Shown piece after piece: positions 53,713 to 64,000 of a DNA stretch of 64,000 nt. The position numbers and the translations under genes were made by a program. Position 1 is the stretch's first letter; each line of letters opens with the position of its first letter. The notes below the pieces were generated by a model. The model ran no database searches and was not told the origin of the DNA. It was given only the letters and a program-made list of their open reading frames with translations. This DNA comes from Paguma larvata. Lineage: Eukaryota > Chordata > Mammalia > Carnivora > Viverridae. Location of the stretch: contig CM057825.1 in the NCBI GenBank assembly GCA_030068075.1, positions 120,579,434-120,643,433 of the forward strand. The letters are read 5' to 3'.

Positions 53713-54708
53713 GGGAGCAGAGACTGAGAATATTCCCACCAAACTGGACCTTGGCTTGATGTCATAAGATGGCTGTTTTAAAGACGACTTTGGTCTTTTT
53801 TGAGATACACGGTCATTAGAAATCAACGTGCTTGAAAAACCCCATGGAGGCTCTTTGCGCCGAGCACCTCTTTGGTGTTTCTTCTTTTAGTAGAAAATTC
53901 TACAGGAGAGAGTTGGCGGGAGTCAAAAATCCATCAGTTCTCATTTTACCAGGCATTTAGGAAAATAACTTTTCTCCTGCCAAAGAAATTACATGAATTA
54001 TATTAAAATCGGTGCTAAGGTAATAAAATTACATGCTCAGGACTCTTCTGAAAAATTTCCTTTGTCTGGCAGGGTGATTTGAGTGTGGGGAAGGTAATCT
54101 CCCAGCCGCCACACTTCCACATAAAGATGGAACAGAGGAAATCGAGTCAACCCTGCTGTCGCTGCATGTACCATTCTGTGAAATTCCCATTTTTTGTTTT
54201 GTTCTACATCTGCAGATTTAATCACAAGGCAAACTTTCTGAGAGGAATAATTTGGTTTTGTTGTTGTTGTTTTTAATGTGTAAGAGGAAACTTCAAATCT
54301 CCAGTTGAGTGGTGGAGCCCAAGACCAGGGTAGACATCTTGGAATTAAGCAGAAATGGACTCTGATGTCTTGTGAATCATCCTCATTCTCGGTGCCGGTT
54401 TGAAAGGACATGTATAGAAATGCACGTGTGATGAGAAAAAAAACTCTTTCGCTTCTAGAGCAGTAACAATTTTTAGCTCCCAAGGGGGACAAAAAAAGTC
54501 CTCGCTTTCATGTACGAGAAGACGAAAAGGAGGGGAGAAAATGACATCTGTTCTTAAGATTCCCAGGAAAAGCTTAAAAGCTCGGTTGATACAGCGATGG
54601 ATGGGCCGAGGCCAAAAGGGGAGGCTGCTTGATGGCGTCCCAAGAGGACTGACTCTGGAGCCAGAAGCCCCAGCTTGTGTGAACCGAGGGGGAGTTGAGA
54701 TGTTATAA
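53713..54708. other. Unique stretch, candidate conserved non-coding DNA
   Basis: Repeat-free. 53780-54290 is AT-rich, with words such as 'gaaattacatgaattatatta', 'ggtaataaaattacatg' and 'ctgcagatttaatcacaagg', the texture of mammalian conserved enhancers. The 174- and 151-codon reverse frames show no known domain. Confidence 0.35.
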
Positions 54709-54927
54709 CAGTGGATCCCAACCGGGGGCGGGGGGAATCGCATCTTCCCAGGGGTCATTTGGCAACATCTGGACACATTTCTGTTTGTCGGGAGGGTTCT
54801 GCTGGCATCTGGAGCGTGAAGGGGGGGGCATGTTGCTAAATATCCTGCAATGCATGAGGCAGTCCCCACACGAAGACTTACTTACCTGGTCCAAAAAAAT
54901 ATCCATCAAGCCCAAGTTGAAGAACTA
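54709..54927 (+). mobile_element. MER20-type hAT transposon, full length
   Basis: 'cagtggatcccaaccggggg', 'catttggcaacatctggacacatttctgtttgtcgg', 'gttgctaaatatcctgcaatgc', 'cccaagttgaagaac'. The length of about 219 bases is as expected for the family. Confidence 0.8.
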
Positions 54928-54934
54928 ACGGTTT

Positions 54935-55020
54935 TAGTGCTTCCATTCCTTCATCTGTGAAATGGGAGAAGATGCTACAGAGCTCTTCACCTGGCTGTTT
55001 TAAGTATTAAAGACGGCAGT
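54935..55020 (+). mobile_element. MIR SINE fragment
   Basis: 'ccttcatctgtgaaatgggagaagatgctacag' then 'tttaagtattaaagacg' is the MIR middle. Confidence 0.6.
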
Positions 55021-55099
55021 AGGTGGGGAGTAGGGTGCGTTCTACAAGGGGTGGCCATCTGCAGGGAGGATTGAGATCTCTAGGGCCACCCCAAATTTT

Positions 55100-55645
55100 A
55101 GTTCGCTTCCTAATCTACTATGGTCATAGAGCTCTTCCTAAAACGCAAATCTGACCCTGCCACTTCTGTCCTTAAAAGTTCTTTGTGGTTGTCTGTGGAC
55201 TCCTGTCATGTACCGAAACTGATCTTTGCAGACTCATGTTTCAACCCTGCCTAGCAACTTCCGCCCAGAACGCAATATGCTGTCTCCCACCTCTCCCTCC
55301 ACCTTTCCATCCTTTCCTGAACCTGTTCCTCACTCGGTCAGCTCCTGCTCCTTCCCATGGTCTCAGCCTCCATGTCGCCTCCTGCAGGAAGTCCTCCTTT
55401 ACTGCTTCACGGGGAAGAAGGTACCCACCATCTGAGTGCCCACAGTGCCTTCATGGTTACCCCATCTCAGAGCATGTAATTTTGCATTGCAACTGCCTTT
55501 GAATATTTTCCATCTTCTCCTCCAGGCTGTGAATATCTTGCTCACTGTTGTATTCTCAGTGCCGGCGAAGTACCTGACCACCTACACTACCACTGAGTAA
55601 ATATTTGTTGAGCGAGCCAATGAATAAACGAATCAATGAGATCTT
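55100..55645 (+). mobile_element. L2 LINE 3' end, long copy
   Basis: About 545 bases of L2: 'gcaaatctgaccctgccacttctgtcc', 'catggtctcagcctccatgtcgcctcctgcaggaagtcctcc', 'caggctgtgaatatcttgctcac', 'gagtaaatatttgttgagcgagccaatgaataaacgaatc', with the GAAT-type terminal repeat. The 105-codon frame inside is not a gene. Confidence 0.85.
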
Positions 55646-57654
55646 CGAACACAGCTGCTTCCAGTAGAAAATAACTCATTTTGATTGATCTCTTCTCTTT
55701 CCGAGGGTCACTCTGTCACCGTCATGCTAGTGGACGATGGTCCACAGGGAGAAGGTTGTTCGGAAGAGCATGGCAGAGGGTTGAGATACTCTTTAACCTT
55801 GACAACGGCCCTGACATAGTACAGAGAGAAGTGTCCTTGCATGAAAATAACCTTTTGCCTCCAGAGTGAATTAACGTCTATTTTCTGGAAAGTATATTAG
55901 TCAAGAAGGGATGAGAACTTAGTGAGTTGCCAGTAGCTTTGAGACTCTGTGTGTGTGTGTGTGTGCACGCGCGCACGTGTGTAGCCTGCGCGTGTGTGTA
56001 TTCCAGACCATTTTTCATCACGTGTCCCTTTGAATTTCACTTTCTCTCCTACATAATTACACATCTGGAGGACAGGACAACCTCTACTCTGTCTCAGAGA
56101 TCCCTGTCCATGTTCCAGTGCATCTCATCAAAGTGCTTGATGAAGAAGTCTTCCAGATAATCATCTCCCCCTCAAGGATGTGCATGACCCCCGTTTTCAC
56201 AAATCAGTCAACCGAACATTCTCCAAGAGGGTAACTGTGTCCATACAGCAAGTTAGCAACAAAACCAGGACTCAAAAAAAAAAATGGCATAGCTTCATTG
56301 GAGACAAATTATAGAAGCTGAGATGTCTTTAAATTTAGAAAACAAAGTTAGCTCCTGCCAGAATGGCAAGGCAGTTCTGACGTCTTCTGAAAGCCACTTC
56401 TCCCATCCAATTTTATTCTTAAAGTAGGAAGCAAAAGCTCGCAGGGACACTCTGGTGCGTCTCCCCTTCCATTTATCAGTATTTTTTTTTTCTTTTTTGC
56501 CTCTCATTATACTCATGGCCTAGTTTTCTCGGGTTCTTTCGATGTCAATGAGCGTATTACGCTAGGTATTGTCCTTGAAACTTTTTGAAGTTCTTTAGGC
56601 ATTATGAACAAGGTCTGAAACCCCAGCTGAGTGCCAGCGACTACTTTGGCTCTGCTCTACTTCTTTAAGAAATCTAAAGGATGGCGTTCACGTCTTCCAA
56701 AGGAGACACGGATGAAGAAAGGCTGCTCTCATACTGAGAATCTCCCCCCTTTGCTTAGAGGCAGCAGAGAAATTGCGAAAATGGACTTTTATTGTGCAAG
56801 TGGCTGCTGTCTTCTACCAACAGCAAGCAGGCTGGGAAGCTTTGGGAGAGTGGAGCGCGATTTGGGGGAGGCAAGACCACAGGTGCCGAAGCCGGCAGGG
56901 GGAGGAGTGAATGTTCTGCATTATAATTCCAGCCTGCGCTGGATGGGGGAGCAGAGACTAGGCTGCCCGAGCACGTGGTACAGGCACGCTGGATTCTGGC
57001 TTTGGACCCAGACCTCTGGGTTACTTGCGGGGCTTCCCAAGGGAGACCCGGGTCTGGGTCTCTTCTTCTGCTCTGGGCTTTCACCAACCCAGTGTCGAAA
57101 ATGATTAGCAAGTCCTAGCAGATTCCCTGGAAGCTGTTTCAGCATCTTACAGGGTCAGAGGAGAAGACGGAGGGCTTTGGGCTCCAAGGTTTGGAAGGCA
57201 GTGCGTTGTGTTGAGGCCTTGCTCCTGAGTGGGTGCTGTGGGTTCAGGCAATCTAATTTAAGGGACTCTGAGAAGACCCACTCAAGCCCCAAAATACCAC
57301 CCCTTCAGACTTGGAAAATGTCAGCTTTAGCATCCGTTCCTACATGTCCATCATGTCTTTCCACAACTTCCTGTGAGGGGGCAGCACGTTAAGTCTGTGA
57401 CACTTCCCCGTGGGCGCTTTCCTCTGGGCAGCTTTTCCTCCTGACTGTGTCTAGGGGATGATGGGGGGAGGCACCCAAGCCAGGAGATGCAGAGAAGTGG
57501 CCATCACTGCTTGCGGCCGTTGGAAACTCCTTCTGCTGCCTCTGGGTTTCTTTAACATACCAATATGGGTCACCAGTGTTGGTATTTCAACAAGTTGGGG
57601 GATAACACAAGGTTGTGTTCCTTTTAACATTCAACTTTTTAAAAGCGGGGAATG
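55646..57654. other. Long unique stretch, no interspersed repeat recognised
   Basis: About 2 kb apart from the TG/CG tract at 55949. The frames at 56631-57104 (157 codons) and the overlapping reverse frame 56755-57111 are mutually exclusive, lack known domains and start without a good context. An A-run lies at 56275-56283. Confidence 0.45.
55949..55998. repeat. Alternating (TG)n-GCACGCGCGCACG tract
   Basis: About 18 bases of GT followed by GCACGCGCGCACGTGTGT and, after a short break, GCGCGTGTGTG. Almost continuous purine-pyrimidine alternation over about 50 bases. Confidence 0.9.
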
Positions 57655-57812
57655 GGGAGCTAGCCAAAATGGATTCACATCCCACCTCTACCACTTATGA
57701 GCTCGGTGACCTTGGATTGATGGAACCCCTTCCATCTCAGATTCCCTATGTCTAAATACATAAGCTATGAGTAAATACATATTCCAGTAGGCTTATCGAG
57801 ATGATTAAAATA
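57655..57812 (+). mobile_element. MIR SINE
   Basis: 'ccacctctaccacttatgagctcggtgaccttgg', 'ccatctcagattccctatgtctaaatac', 'cttatcgagatgattaaaat' follow MIR. A SINE inserted at its end. Confidence 0.75.
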
Positions 57813-58010
57813 GGGCCACCTGGGTGGCTCAGTTGGTTAAGCATCTGACTTTGGCTCAGATCATGATCTCACGGTTCATGTGTTGGAGTCCTGCATTGGG
57901 CTCTCTGCTGCCTGTGCAGAGCCTTCTTTGGATCCTCTGTCTCCCTGTCTCTCTGCTCCTCCCCTGCTCACATACTCTCCCTTTTGCTCAAAATAAACAT
58001 TAAAAAAAAG
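57813..58010 (+). mobile_element. SINEC_Fc-type SINE, slightly shortened
   Basis: The head is GGGCCACCTGGGTGGCTCAG. The middle has 'ctctctgctgcctgtgcagagccttc', a variant of the usual CTGTGCTGACAGCTCAGAGCC. It lies precisely between a MIR and an L1 3' UTR. Confidence 0.94.
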
Positions 58011-58014
58011 AAAT

Positions 58015-58955
58015 ACACATGATAACACACCCTTTCTATTCTAGTGCTTGCCCATATATGCGGAGAAGCCATTACTACAGTCCAATAATGGGGGGCAAAG
58101 GAAAGAGCTTCTACTAGCAAAGCGGGGGCACCTCAAGCAACAAAGTAAATTAGTATTGGATTATAATGTAAAATATAAAATAAATATCCATGAGTCCACA
58201 CTACAATAAATTAGCAATTGGACAAGAAAATAAATGGGGAATAGAGACAAATATCCTATACAGAAGAATTCCAAATGGCTTATGTAGACACTCTATCCTT
58301 AAGGAAGGAGGAACATAGCTGCCCACTCCCTAAGTGTGGGTTGCACACCAAAAGCTCCTTATAGGAAGGCAGTATAAAAGGGTGAGAGTGGTTAGCACGC
58401 AGTGGAGAAATTTGACAAAGACTACCTCAGCCAGATGATCCAGATTAAGATCAACAGTGATAAATCACGTTCATACCATTTGCCCTTGATATAAGGTGAT
58501 GAAAATGGCCTTTATCTCTGTGGTCTTCCTCCCCAAATATCTAAAACTCTAATCTAATCATGAGAAGAACACCAGATAGTTCCCTAGAGAGGGGAATCCT
58601 ACAAAATACATGATCAAAACTGTGGAGGTCATCGAAAACAAGGAATGTCTGAGAAATTGTCGTAGCCAAGAAGAGTCTCAGGAGACAGTGACAAAATGTG
58701 GCATGGAATCCTGGATGGGAAAGGAGGACCAAAAAATTGTAGGTAAAAGTCAAGGAAATCGGAGTAAATGGTGGACTTCGGTTAATAGTAGTGTATCAAT
58801 ATTAGATCCTTAACTGTAATAAATTACCAAACTAATCCAAGATTCTAATAGTAGGGGACATTGGTTCAGGGTGTATGGGGATTCTTAGTGTTGTCTTCTT
58901 GAACGTTCTGTAAATCTAAAAAGGTTCTGAAAAATAAAGTATTTTTAAAGTTATT
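58015..58955 (+). mobile_element. Old L1 (L1MC/L1MD-like) 3' UTR
   Basis: 'aagtgtgggttgcacaccaaaagctcc', 'gtggagaaatttgacaaagactacctcagccagatgatcc', 'ggtcatcgaaaacaaggaatgtctgagaaattgtcgtagccaag', 'gttctgtaaatctaaaaaggttctgaaaaataaag', ending in A-rich sequence. 0.94 kb of an untranslated region; no ORF2. Confidence 0.85.
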
Positions 58956-59329
58956 ATCATTATTATTATTTGTTCTCTGGAGTTCCGTCTCCTGTGAAAA
59001 TTCTAAGGCTGCAGGAGGACCTGTTAAGTCCAAGATGTCAGTCCCAGTCACTACTGCCTTCGTTAGCCAAGAAGTCCTGTTCTGTTTGTGTGTGGCTAGT
59101 GCGGCCCGCACGTGGTACAGCTCACGGGATCTGGCTGTGTTCTGGCTGGATGTGCATTTAGGGGAATAGATATGAACTCCGAAAATGGTAACTGAGCAGC
59201 ATGATGGCACCCATGTCCACTAAGGCAAAATATTTTAGGCAAACTAGCCTCCATTCTGGGCTAAATCGATCGTTTCTTTCTCTGCCCTGTATACATCTTG
59301 GCTGAATCACTCACAGCATTGGATTTTCA
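58956..59329. other. Unique sequence with a short (ATT)n
   Basis: ATTATT units at 58954-58972 adjoin the L1 tail. Nothing else recognised. Confidence 0.4.
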
Positions 59330-59450
59330 TTATTCATCTTCTCTGCCCATCTGTGGACTCCCCGGTGGAAGAGCGTTTTCTCATTTATCTTTGTACTTTC
59401 AGGACTTCATCCTATACCTAGCACCAATGACTCAAAAATTGACGACTGAG
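59330..59450 (+). mobile_element. L2 LINE fragment
   Basis: 'tctcatttatctttgtactttcaggacttcatcctatacctagcaccaatg' resembles the L2 terminal region. Confidence 0.45.
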
Positions 59451-59639
59451 TGGAAGGCCAGGCACCAGTGTTTAAACTCGCAGTGCTGCAACCCACTTCG
59501 ATTGCCTGTGCCCAAAGAGAAGAGATGGTGGGACAGATGGTGTTTTCCAAAGATGCCTCAGCAATGTGTCTCCTCCTACTTGCTCTTTTTCAATGTGACC
59601 TTCATGATCCTCATAGCATGTGCCCCCTTATCCTTGAAA

Positions 59640-60080
59640 CAGGTGGGTGTTTGTGACTGCCTTGACCAATAGCATATTGCAGAAGTGATGCGTGTGAGTT
59701 CCGAGGTGCCATCCAAAAAACTTCATGTACTTCTCTGTCTTGTTCTCTTAGAATGTTCACCCTTGGAACCCAGCCGCCATGTTGTGAGCATGCCCAAGCA
59801 AGGCTATGGAGAGATACCCTGGAGAGGAAACGAGGTCCTGGCTGACTCACATCCTCAGCTGAGCTTCCAGCCGACAGCCAGCATCAACTTGCCAGCCATC
59901 TTGGAAGTGGATTCTCCAGCCCCCAGCCAAGCTACTCCAGCTGACGGCACGTGGAACAGAAATGAGCCATCCCATCATGCCTTGTCCAATTTGTAGATTC
60001 ATGAGCCTAGCCAGTGGCTGTTATCCTTCTAAGCCACTATGTTTTGGAGTGTGCTATGCAGAAACAAATAACGGGAACAG
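59640..60080 (+). mobile_element. MaLR (MLT1-like) LTR
   Basis: 'gactgccttgaccaatagcatattgcagaagtgatgcg', 'gccatgttgtgagcatgcccaag', 'gagcttccagccgacagccagcatcaacttgccagcc', 'ctaagccactatgttttggagtg' in sense order. The frame 59685-59996 is a chance frame inside it. Confidence 0.75.
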
Positions 60081-60267
60081 ATGGACAAACGAAATCCTCA
60101 GGTGATTTAAAATAAGGCTTGTGATTTATTTTACTTTCCTGCCCATTTCATGTAAAATGCCTTCAGACACTGGAGTTTATTTTTACCATCAGTGGGATTG
60201 ACTGAAAGGGATAGAACCACGTTTGGAAGAGAGTAAGCACAAGGATCTCAAAAATGATAACTCATGC

Positions 60268-60480
60268 ATTTATCAATCCAGTATTTCAGCAATTATTTGA
60301 GTGCCTGTTGTGGTCCAAGCCCCTGGCTAAGTAGTGGGATATGTCGGTGAATAACCCAGGCATGGTCCTCTGTCTTGATGAAGCTTAACATTCTACTGAG
60401 GGAACTAAACAAACAATCAGATCATTATTTTAAATTAATAATTTTATCATCGTGGTTGAAAGAACTAAAGAGGATCCTAG
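60268..60480 (-). mobile_element. L2 LINE 3' end, antisense
   Basis: 'agcaattatttgagtgcctgttgtggtccaagcccctggctaag', 'tcttgatgaagcttaacattctactgaggg', 'taaacaaacaatcagatc' match reversed L2. Confidence 0.75.
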
Positions 60481-61279
60481 AGAATAGCTTCTCCGAATGT
60501 CTAAGGATGGTGCTGTGATTCATTCTCATGGCTTGGGCTTCCTCACCATATGGCGGCTGGGAGGCTTCTTAGGTCATATCGGTGTGGTTCTGGGGGATGC
60601 TTTCCTACTCGTCCATCCACAGGTGAGCTCCCAGCACGATCTGCAGTAGGTGACTCTGTCCCTTCCCTGACCAGAGGTGATTGGGCCAGGGGCAGACACT
60701 GAACTCAGGCAGAACCAATTACATTCTTGGAGAGGTGGATAAGGTTTATTAATGGTAGTGCTCGAGATGAAGGTCTGGAAAAATTGGTCCTGAACTTGCC
60801 TGATTCCTGCGTTCTCTGAGCCTGATTCTCCTTCTCCTTTTCCTTCCGTTTCCCCAACTCTTCCTTCTGCCTTTTCTCCTCCTCCTCCTCCTCCTCTCTT
60901 TCCTCTTCCTCTTCTCCCTCCACCTCCTCCTCGATTTAATCAGACACCCCAAGATCTTTCCAATTAATTTCCTTTAATGCAAAACTTCCTAGCATGGTTT
61001 TTTTTTTCTTTAACTCACAACGAAACCAAACTTTCAACTCTTACAAAGTACAAGAGGGATTATTTCTGTCTTTTAAGACTCCCAAAGGAGAGAACTGTAA
61101 GACCAAGGAGGGGAAGCCACAGTGGGAGAACTCGCAGCTGAATACACAGAAGAAGTTTCTAAGGGCTGGAGGTATACACGGAATGTAGGTAGTGAGCTTC
61201 ATATCCTTGGAGGTTTCCAAACAAAGGCTGGGCATCCACGTAGATGTAATGTCATCAAGAGGACTTAAGCATTGACTCC
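60481..61279. other. Unique sequence, nothing recognised outside the pyrimidine tract
   Basis: The K/E-rich reverse frames at 60705-60952 come from the pyrimidine tract and are not genes. Confidence 0.4.
60827..60935. repeat. Pyrimidine-rich tract with (CTC)n core
   Basis: About 110 bases almost wholly C and T, with (CTC)6-7 at about 60877-60897. Confidence 0.9.
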
Positions 61280-61445
61280 AGGATCGGACTGGGTAATGAT
61301 CATGACGACGATGATGATGGCAGCTAACAGCTTTGTCCACTTACTAGTTTCCAGGCACCATAATAAGTGTTTAGTGTTCATTATCTCACTTAATGTTCAC
61401 AAGATCATTCATCCCATGAGGCAGATACTATGAGAACCAAGGAAC
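61280..61445 (-). mobile_element. MIR SINE (MIR3-like)
   Basis: 'ctaacagctttgtccacttactagtttccaggcaccataataagtgtttag', 'attatctcacttaatgttcacaagatc', 'catgaggcagatactatgag' follow antisense MIR. Confidence 0.8.
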
Positions 61446-62784
61446 TGTGCTCTTAAGTCTTAGGTGGAACCTTAGTCCACTCCGGCCCCCAATCCTCATA
61501 AGACTCCAGCTCCTTTTATTTATTCCATATTCCAGAAATGGCCCCCAAGTAAAAAGAGAAAGCAAAAACTTTGGATCATTGGGCTCTGAGTAATACAGAA
61601 TACTTTGTATGAAAGAAAACTCAGGCATCCTAAACGCACTAGACTTAGAAGCTGGTGAATACCAATGGCCCTCCGTACACGGCGAGTCCAGGACAGGTGG
61701 GACAGCTCACTAAATCTATCCACCTGTGGGGCTGGGTGTGTGCTTTTCTTCTTCTCTTCTTCTTTCGTTACTCCTTCCAGTTTGAACGTTTACCCGGGTC
61801 GTTTCTACTCTTCCGCTCTGAGCTACGTTAGCTTATGATCATTATTATTGGTGTTCTGTTTATCTTTGAAATGCAGGGCCTCCCTCCCCGTTCGGAATGA
61901 TTCATCCCGTGATGGATATTGCTGCTGACAAAGGGTGTGTTTGTGTGGGGGAGAAGATTTGAATTGCCAATAGTCTGTTTGATGACTGTTTCCCAGAAGC
62001 AGGCATGATTAAATTCAGCAGAAGTTTCTTTTAGAAATGTGGCTTACCAAAAAAACCAAAACAAAACAAAAAACAAACAAACAAAACAAACCAAAACTCT
62101 ACCTGATCATTTATCATTATTTTAAATCATAGGGAAATTGAAGGTTCCTATTATTTCCTTAATTGAATAAAGGAGACAGACTCAGAAAGGCCCTACTGAA
62201 TCTTGAACAGACTCCAAGCTCCTAATTAGAGCATTTACCTGCCGAGTTCTCTCTGCAGACGTGGCTCAGAGCCCTGCTTCTCCCCCACCTGTTTCTGACA
62301 TGCCTCTGCGTGCCTGGCAGGTTAATGCTGACGGCAACCCTATGTGTGCTTCTTTAATAGAATATTTAAGCCCATTCCTGGTGGGGAGGGAACAGCAGAT
62401 CTAAGAATCTTTCGAGCTTTTCTTAAGCCTATTGTGATGTTTCCAAGGAGATGTAGTCCAGCAGAAGGCTAGGGATGGGACCTCGTTGACTGAACAGGGT
62501 TTGGAAACTCATTTCTTTATTATTCACCTCCACTTCCCAGACCAGGAGGTGCTGCTTGAGTTTGGGAAGGAATCATACGCCTCTCACGTACCGTGTTTCT
62601 GAAACTCCCAGCCTCATGGCCCTCAAATAGGCTATTTAGATAAAGAGAAACGTGTTAAGTTCTCCAGACCTAAGAACTCTCCTGGCTCTGCTGGCTCATC
62701 CTATAGACACTGGCCCCTTAAACTTCAGATGGAGTTTGGGTTCCAGACAGGGGATGGGGAATACATTTGGAAGCCCCTGGATGG
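61446..62784. other. Long unique stretch, possible regulatory or exon candidate inside
   Basis: 62120-62420 is repeat-free with 'ctcctaattagagcatttac' and a possible small exon 62259-62320 bounded by TTCTCTCTGCAG and GGCAG|GTTAAT. Neither is proven. Rest unrecognised except a CAAA-rich run. Confidence 0.4.
62042..62098. repeat. (CAAAA)n/(CAAA)n A-rich run
   Basis: About 55 bases of CAAA/CAAAA units on the plus strand. Confidence 0.9.
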
Positions 62785-62870
62785 TGCTGATAGTAATAGC
62801 TAAAGTGTATTGAGTGCTTAACTATATGCCAGGCACCATGTTGGGGAGGGGAAAGCACTGGTCAATATTG
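62785..62870 (-). mobile_element. MIR SINE fragment
   Basis: 'agtaatagctaaagtgtattgagtgcttaactatatgccaggcaccatg' is the antisense MIR terminus. Confidence 0.75.
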
Positions 62871-62940
62871 TGCTTCCATTGTTCACAGCGAAGATAAAAC
62901 TGCGGGTCTCTCCATCCCGGAATCATGGAGAATGTTCTCT

Positions 62941-63150
62941 AAAATGTTTGTTTATTGTATTTATTTTTTGAGAGAGAGCATGAGTGGGGGACGGGTAGAG
63001 AGAGAGAGAGAGGGGCACAGAGGATCCGAAGTGGGCTCCACGCTGGCAGGCTGACAGCAGCAAGCCCAATGTGGGACCTGAACTCATGAACCATGAGATC
63101 ATGACCCGAACCAAAGTTGGATGCTCAACTGACAGAGCCCAGGCGCCCCA
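62941..63150 (-). mobile_element. SINEC_Fc-type SINE with target duplication
   Basis: AGAATGTTCTCT (62929-62940) and AGAATCTTCTCT (63151-63162) flank it. The head lacks a few bases ('gacagagcccaggcgcccc'). It has the 'ctgacagcagcaagccc' variant shared with 3246-3469. Confidence 0.96.
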
Positions 63151-63367
63151 AGAATCTTCTCTCACCATAGAGAATAAAGTTGTGAATACCACAATTCTGG
63201 TTACATTTCCTACAAGTGCAGGGCAACTCAGGGTGACTATTTTTAGGACTATGGGAACCTTGAAGTAGTAGGCAAAAAAAACGATAAAGTCTATGACTTT
63301 GGGGATGTATCTGTGTTGTGTTTGCTCGCTATTGATTTTCAAAACCTAACAGAGCCTTTCATATGCA

Positions 63368-63572
63368 CAGGAGTCTGCAAACTTTTTCCTGGAAAGAGCC
63401 AGATGGCAAATACTTTGGACTTCGTGGGCCACGTGGTCTTCCCTGCAACTATTTAATTCTTGTAGCACAAAAGCAGCCACAGGTAATAAGTAAACGAAGA
63501 GGCGTGTCTGTGTTTCGATAAAACTTTATTTATAAAAGGAGGCTGTGACTTGACCATAGTTTGCTGATCCAG
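63368..63572 (-). mobile_element. hAT-type DNA transposon fossil
   Basis: 'gtctgcaaactttttcctggaaagagccagatggcaaatactttgg', 'gtagcacaaaagcagccacagg', 'cgataaaactttatttataaaagg', 'catagtttgctgatcc'. Essentially full length, same family as 4483 and 12618. Confidence 0.8.
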
Positions 63573-63674
63573 AGCTGGTACAGAGCAGCTGCTTCGTAAA
63601 TACTTGTTGAAAAAATAAATCCATGGTAGGTCTAATAAATGGAATTTCAAACACAAAACCAACAGCTCTTAACA

Positions 63675-63880
63675 GTGAATACCTGCTTATTGTAGACATT
63701 CTAGAAAATACTAAATAGTACATTAAGAGTAAAATAAAAACCATGACCGAAAGATAGCCCCAGTTAATAATTTGGTGACTTTATTTCCTTTTAGTCATTT
63801 TTCTATGGATGCCTTTCTTAAACACAAGGTAAACAACTGGTAAAATTTTAACATGCTACAATATGTATTTGTTCTGTTTT
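63675..63880 (-). mobile_element. Old L1 (L1ME-like) remnant
   Basis: 'atacctgcttattgtagacattctagaaaatac', 'gccccagttaataatttggtgactttatttccttttagtcatttttctatgg' is the antisense old-L1 series. The last 120 bases of the window show nothing recognised. Confidence 0.6.
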
Positions 63881-64000
63881 TATGGAAGGGGATGGATGAA
63901 ACCACCTTCCTTTGGGATGTACCACAAGGGGCAAGATTTCTGTCCAAGGTAATTAGAAGACCAGCCAGAAGTCAGCCCAATCACCTCTCTTCCTTGATTT

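Noticed and set aside
54345..54869. 174-codon reverse open frame
   Set aside because: It runs through a MER20-type fossil on its antisense strand and shows no known domain.
1..64000. A novel biological system or gene cluster
   Set aside because: No gene cluster, operon, toxin, mobile gene cassette or viral coding region is present. The window is mammalian repeat-rich non-coding DNA, and the only notable functional candidate is the CpG island at 22 kb.

Overview
This window looks like nuclear DNA from a cat-family (feliform carnivore) genome. The main evidence is 29 copies of one tRNA-derived SINE. Its head resembles a tRNA with A-box and B-box sequence, its body reads through 'CAGAGCCTGGAGCCTGC', and it ends in a CT-rich stretch plus an AAATAAATAAACATTA-type tail. 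I recognise this as the feline SINEC_Fc type, distinct from dog and other caniform SINEs. The older repeats are those shared by placental mammals: MIR, L2, several ages of L1, MER5/MER20-type hAT transposons and MaLR/ERVL LTRs. There is no bacterial, viral or plasmid gene organisation.

I found no protein-coding exon I can defend. The longest open frames (about 200 codons or fewer) run through SINEs, L2 copies, simple repeats or unique sequence with no protein I recognise. I therefore list no CDS. The window is best read as intergenic or deep intronic sequence.

Layout: 1-13.8 kb is a repeat mosaic. It includes a SINE pair between a single target duplication at 7.8-8.3 kb, an old L1 holding a TCCA minisatellite at 9.4-10.6 kb, and a 95-bp tandem duplication at 12.2 kb. 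13.8-17.8 kb is mostly unique. 17.8-20.4 kb holds L1 remnants. 20.4-22.8 kb is the one clear regulatory candidate: a CpG island (about 21.96-22.74 kb) with ETS, NF-Y, CRE-half and E-box motifs, next to a strong purine/pyrimidine strand-asymmetric tract. 23-38 kb is again a mosaic of LTRs, L1, L2 and SINEs. 38.0-45.6 kb and 48.2-57.8 kb lack SINEs and contain unique blocks that could be conserved non-coding elements. 57.8-64 kb returns to L1, MaLR, L2 and SINE mosaic.

Repeat family names are from memory of consensus sequences and were not checked by search. Boundaries of old repeats are approximate, to about 10-50 bases. 'Nothing recognised' means only that I saw no known repeat, RNA gene or exon by eye.
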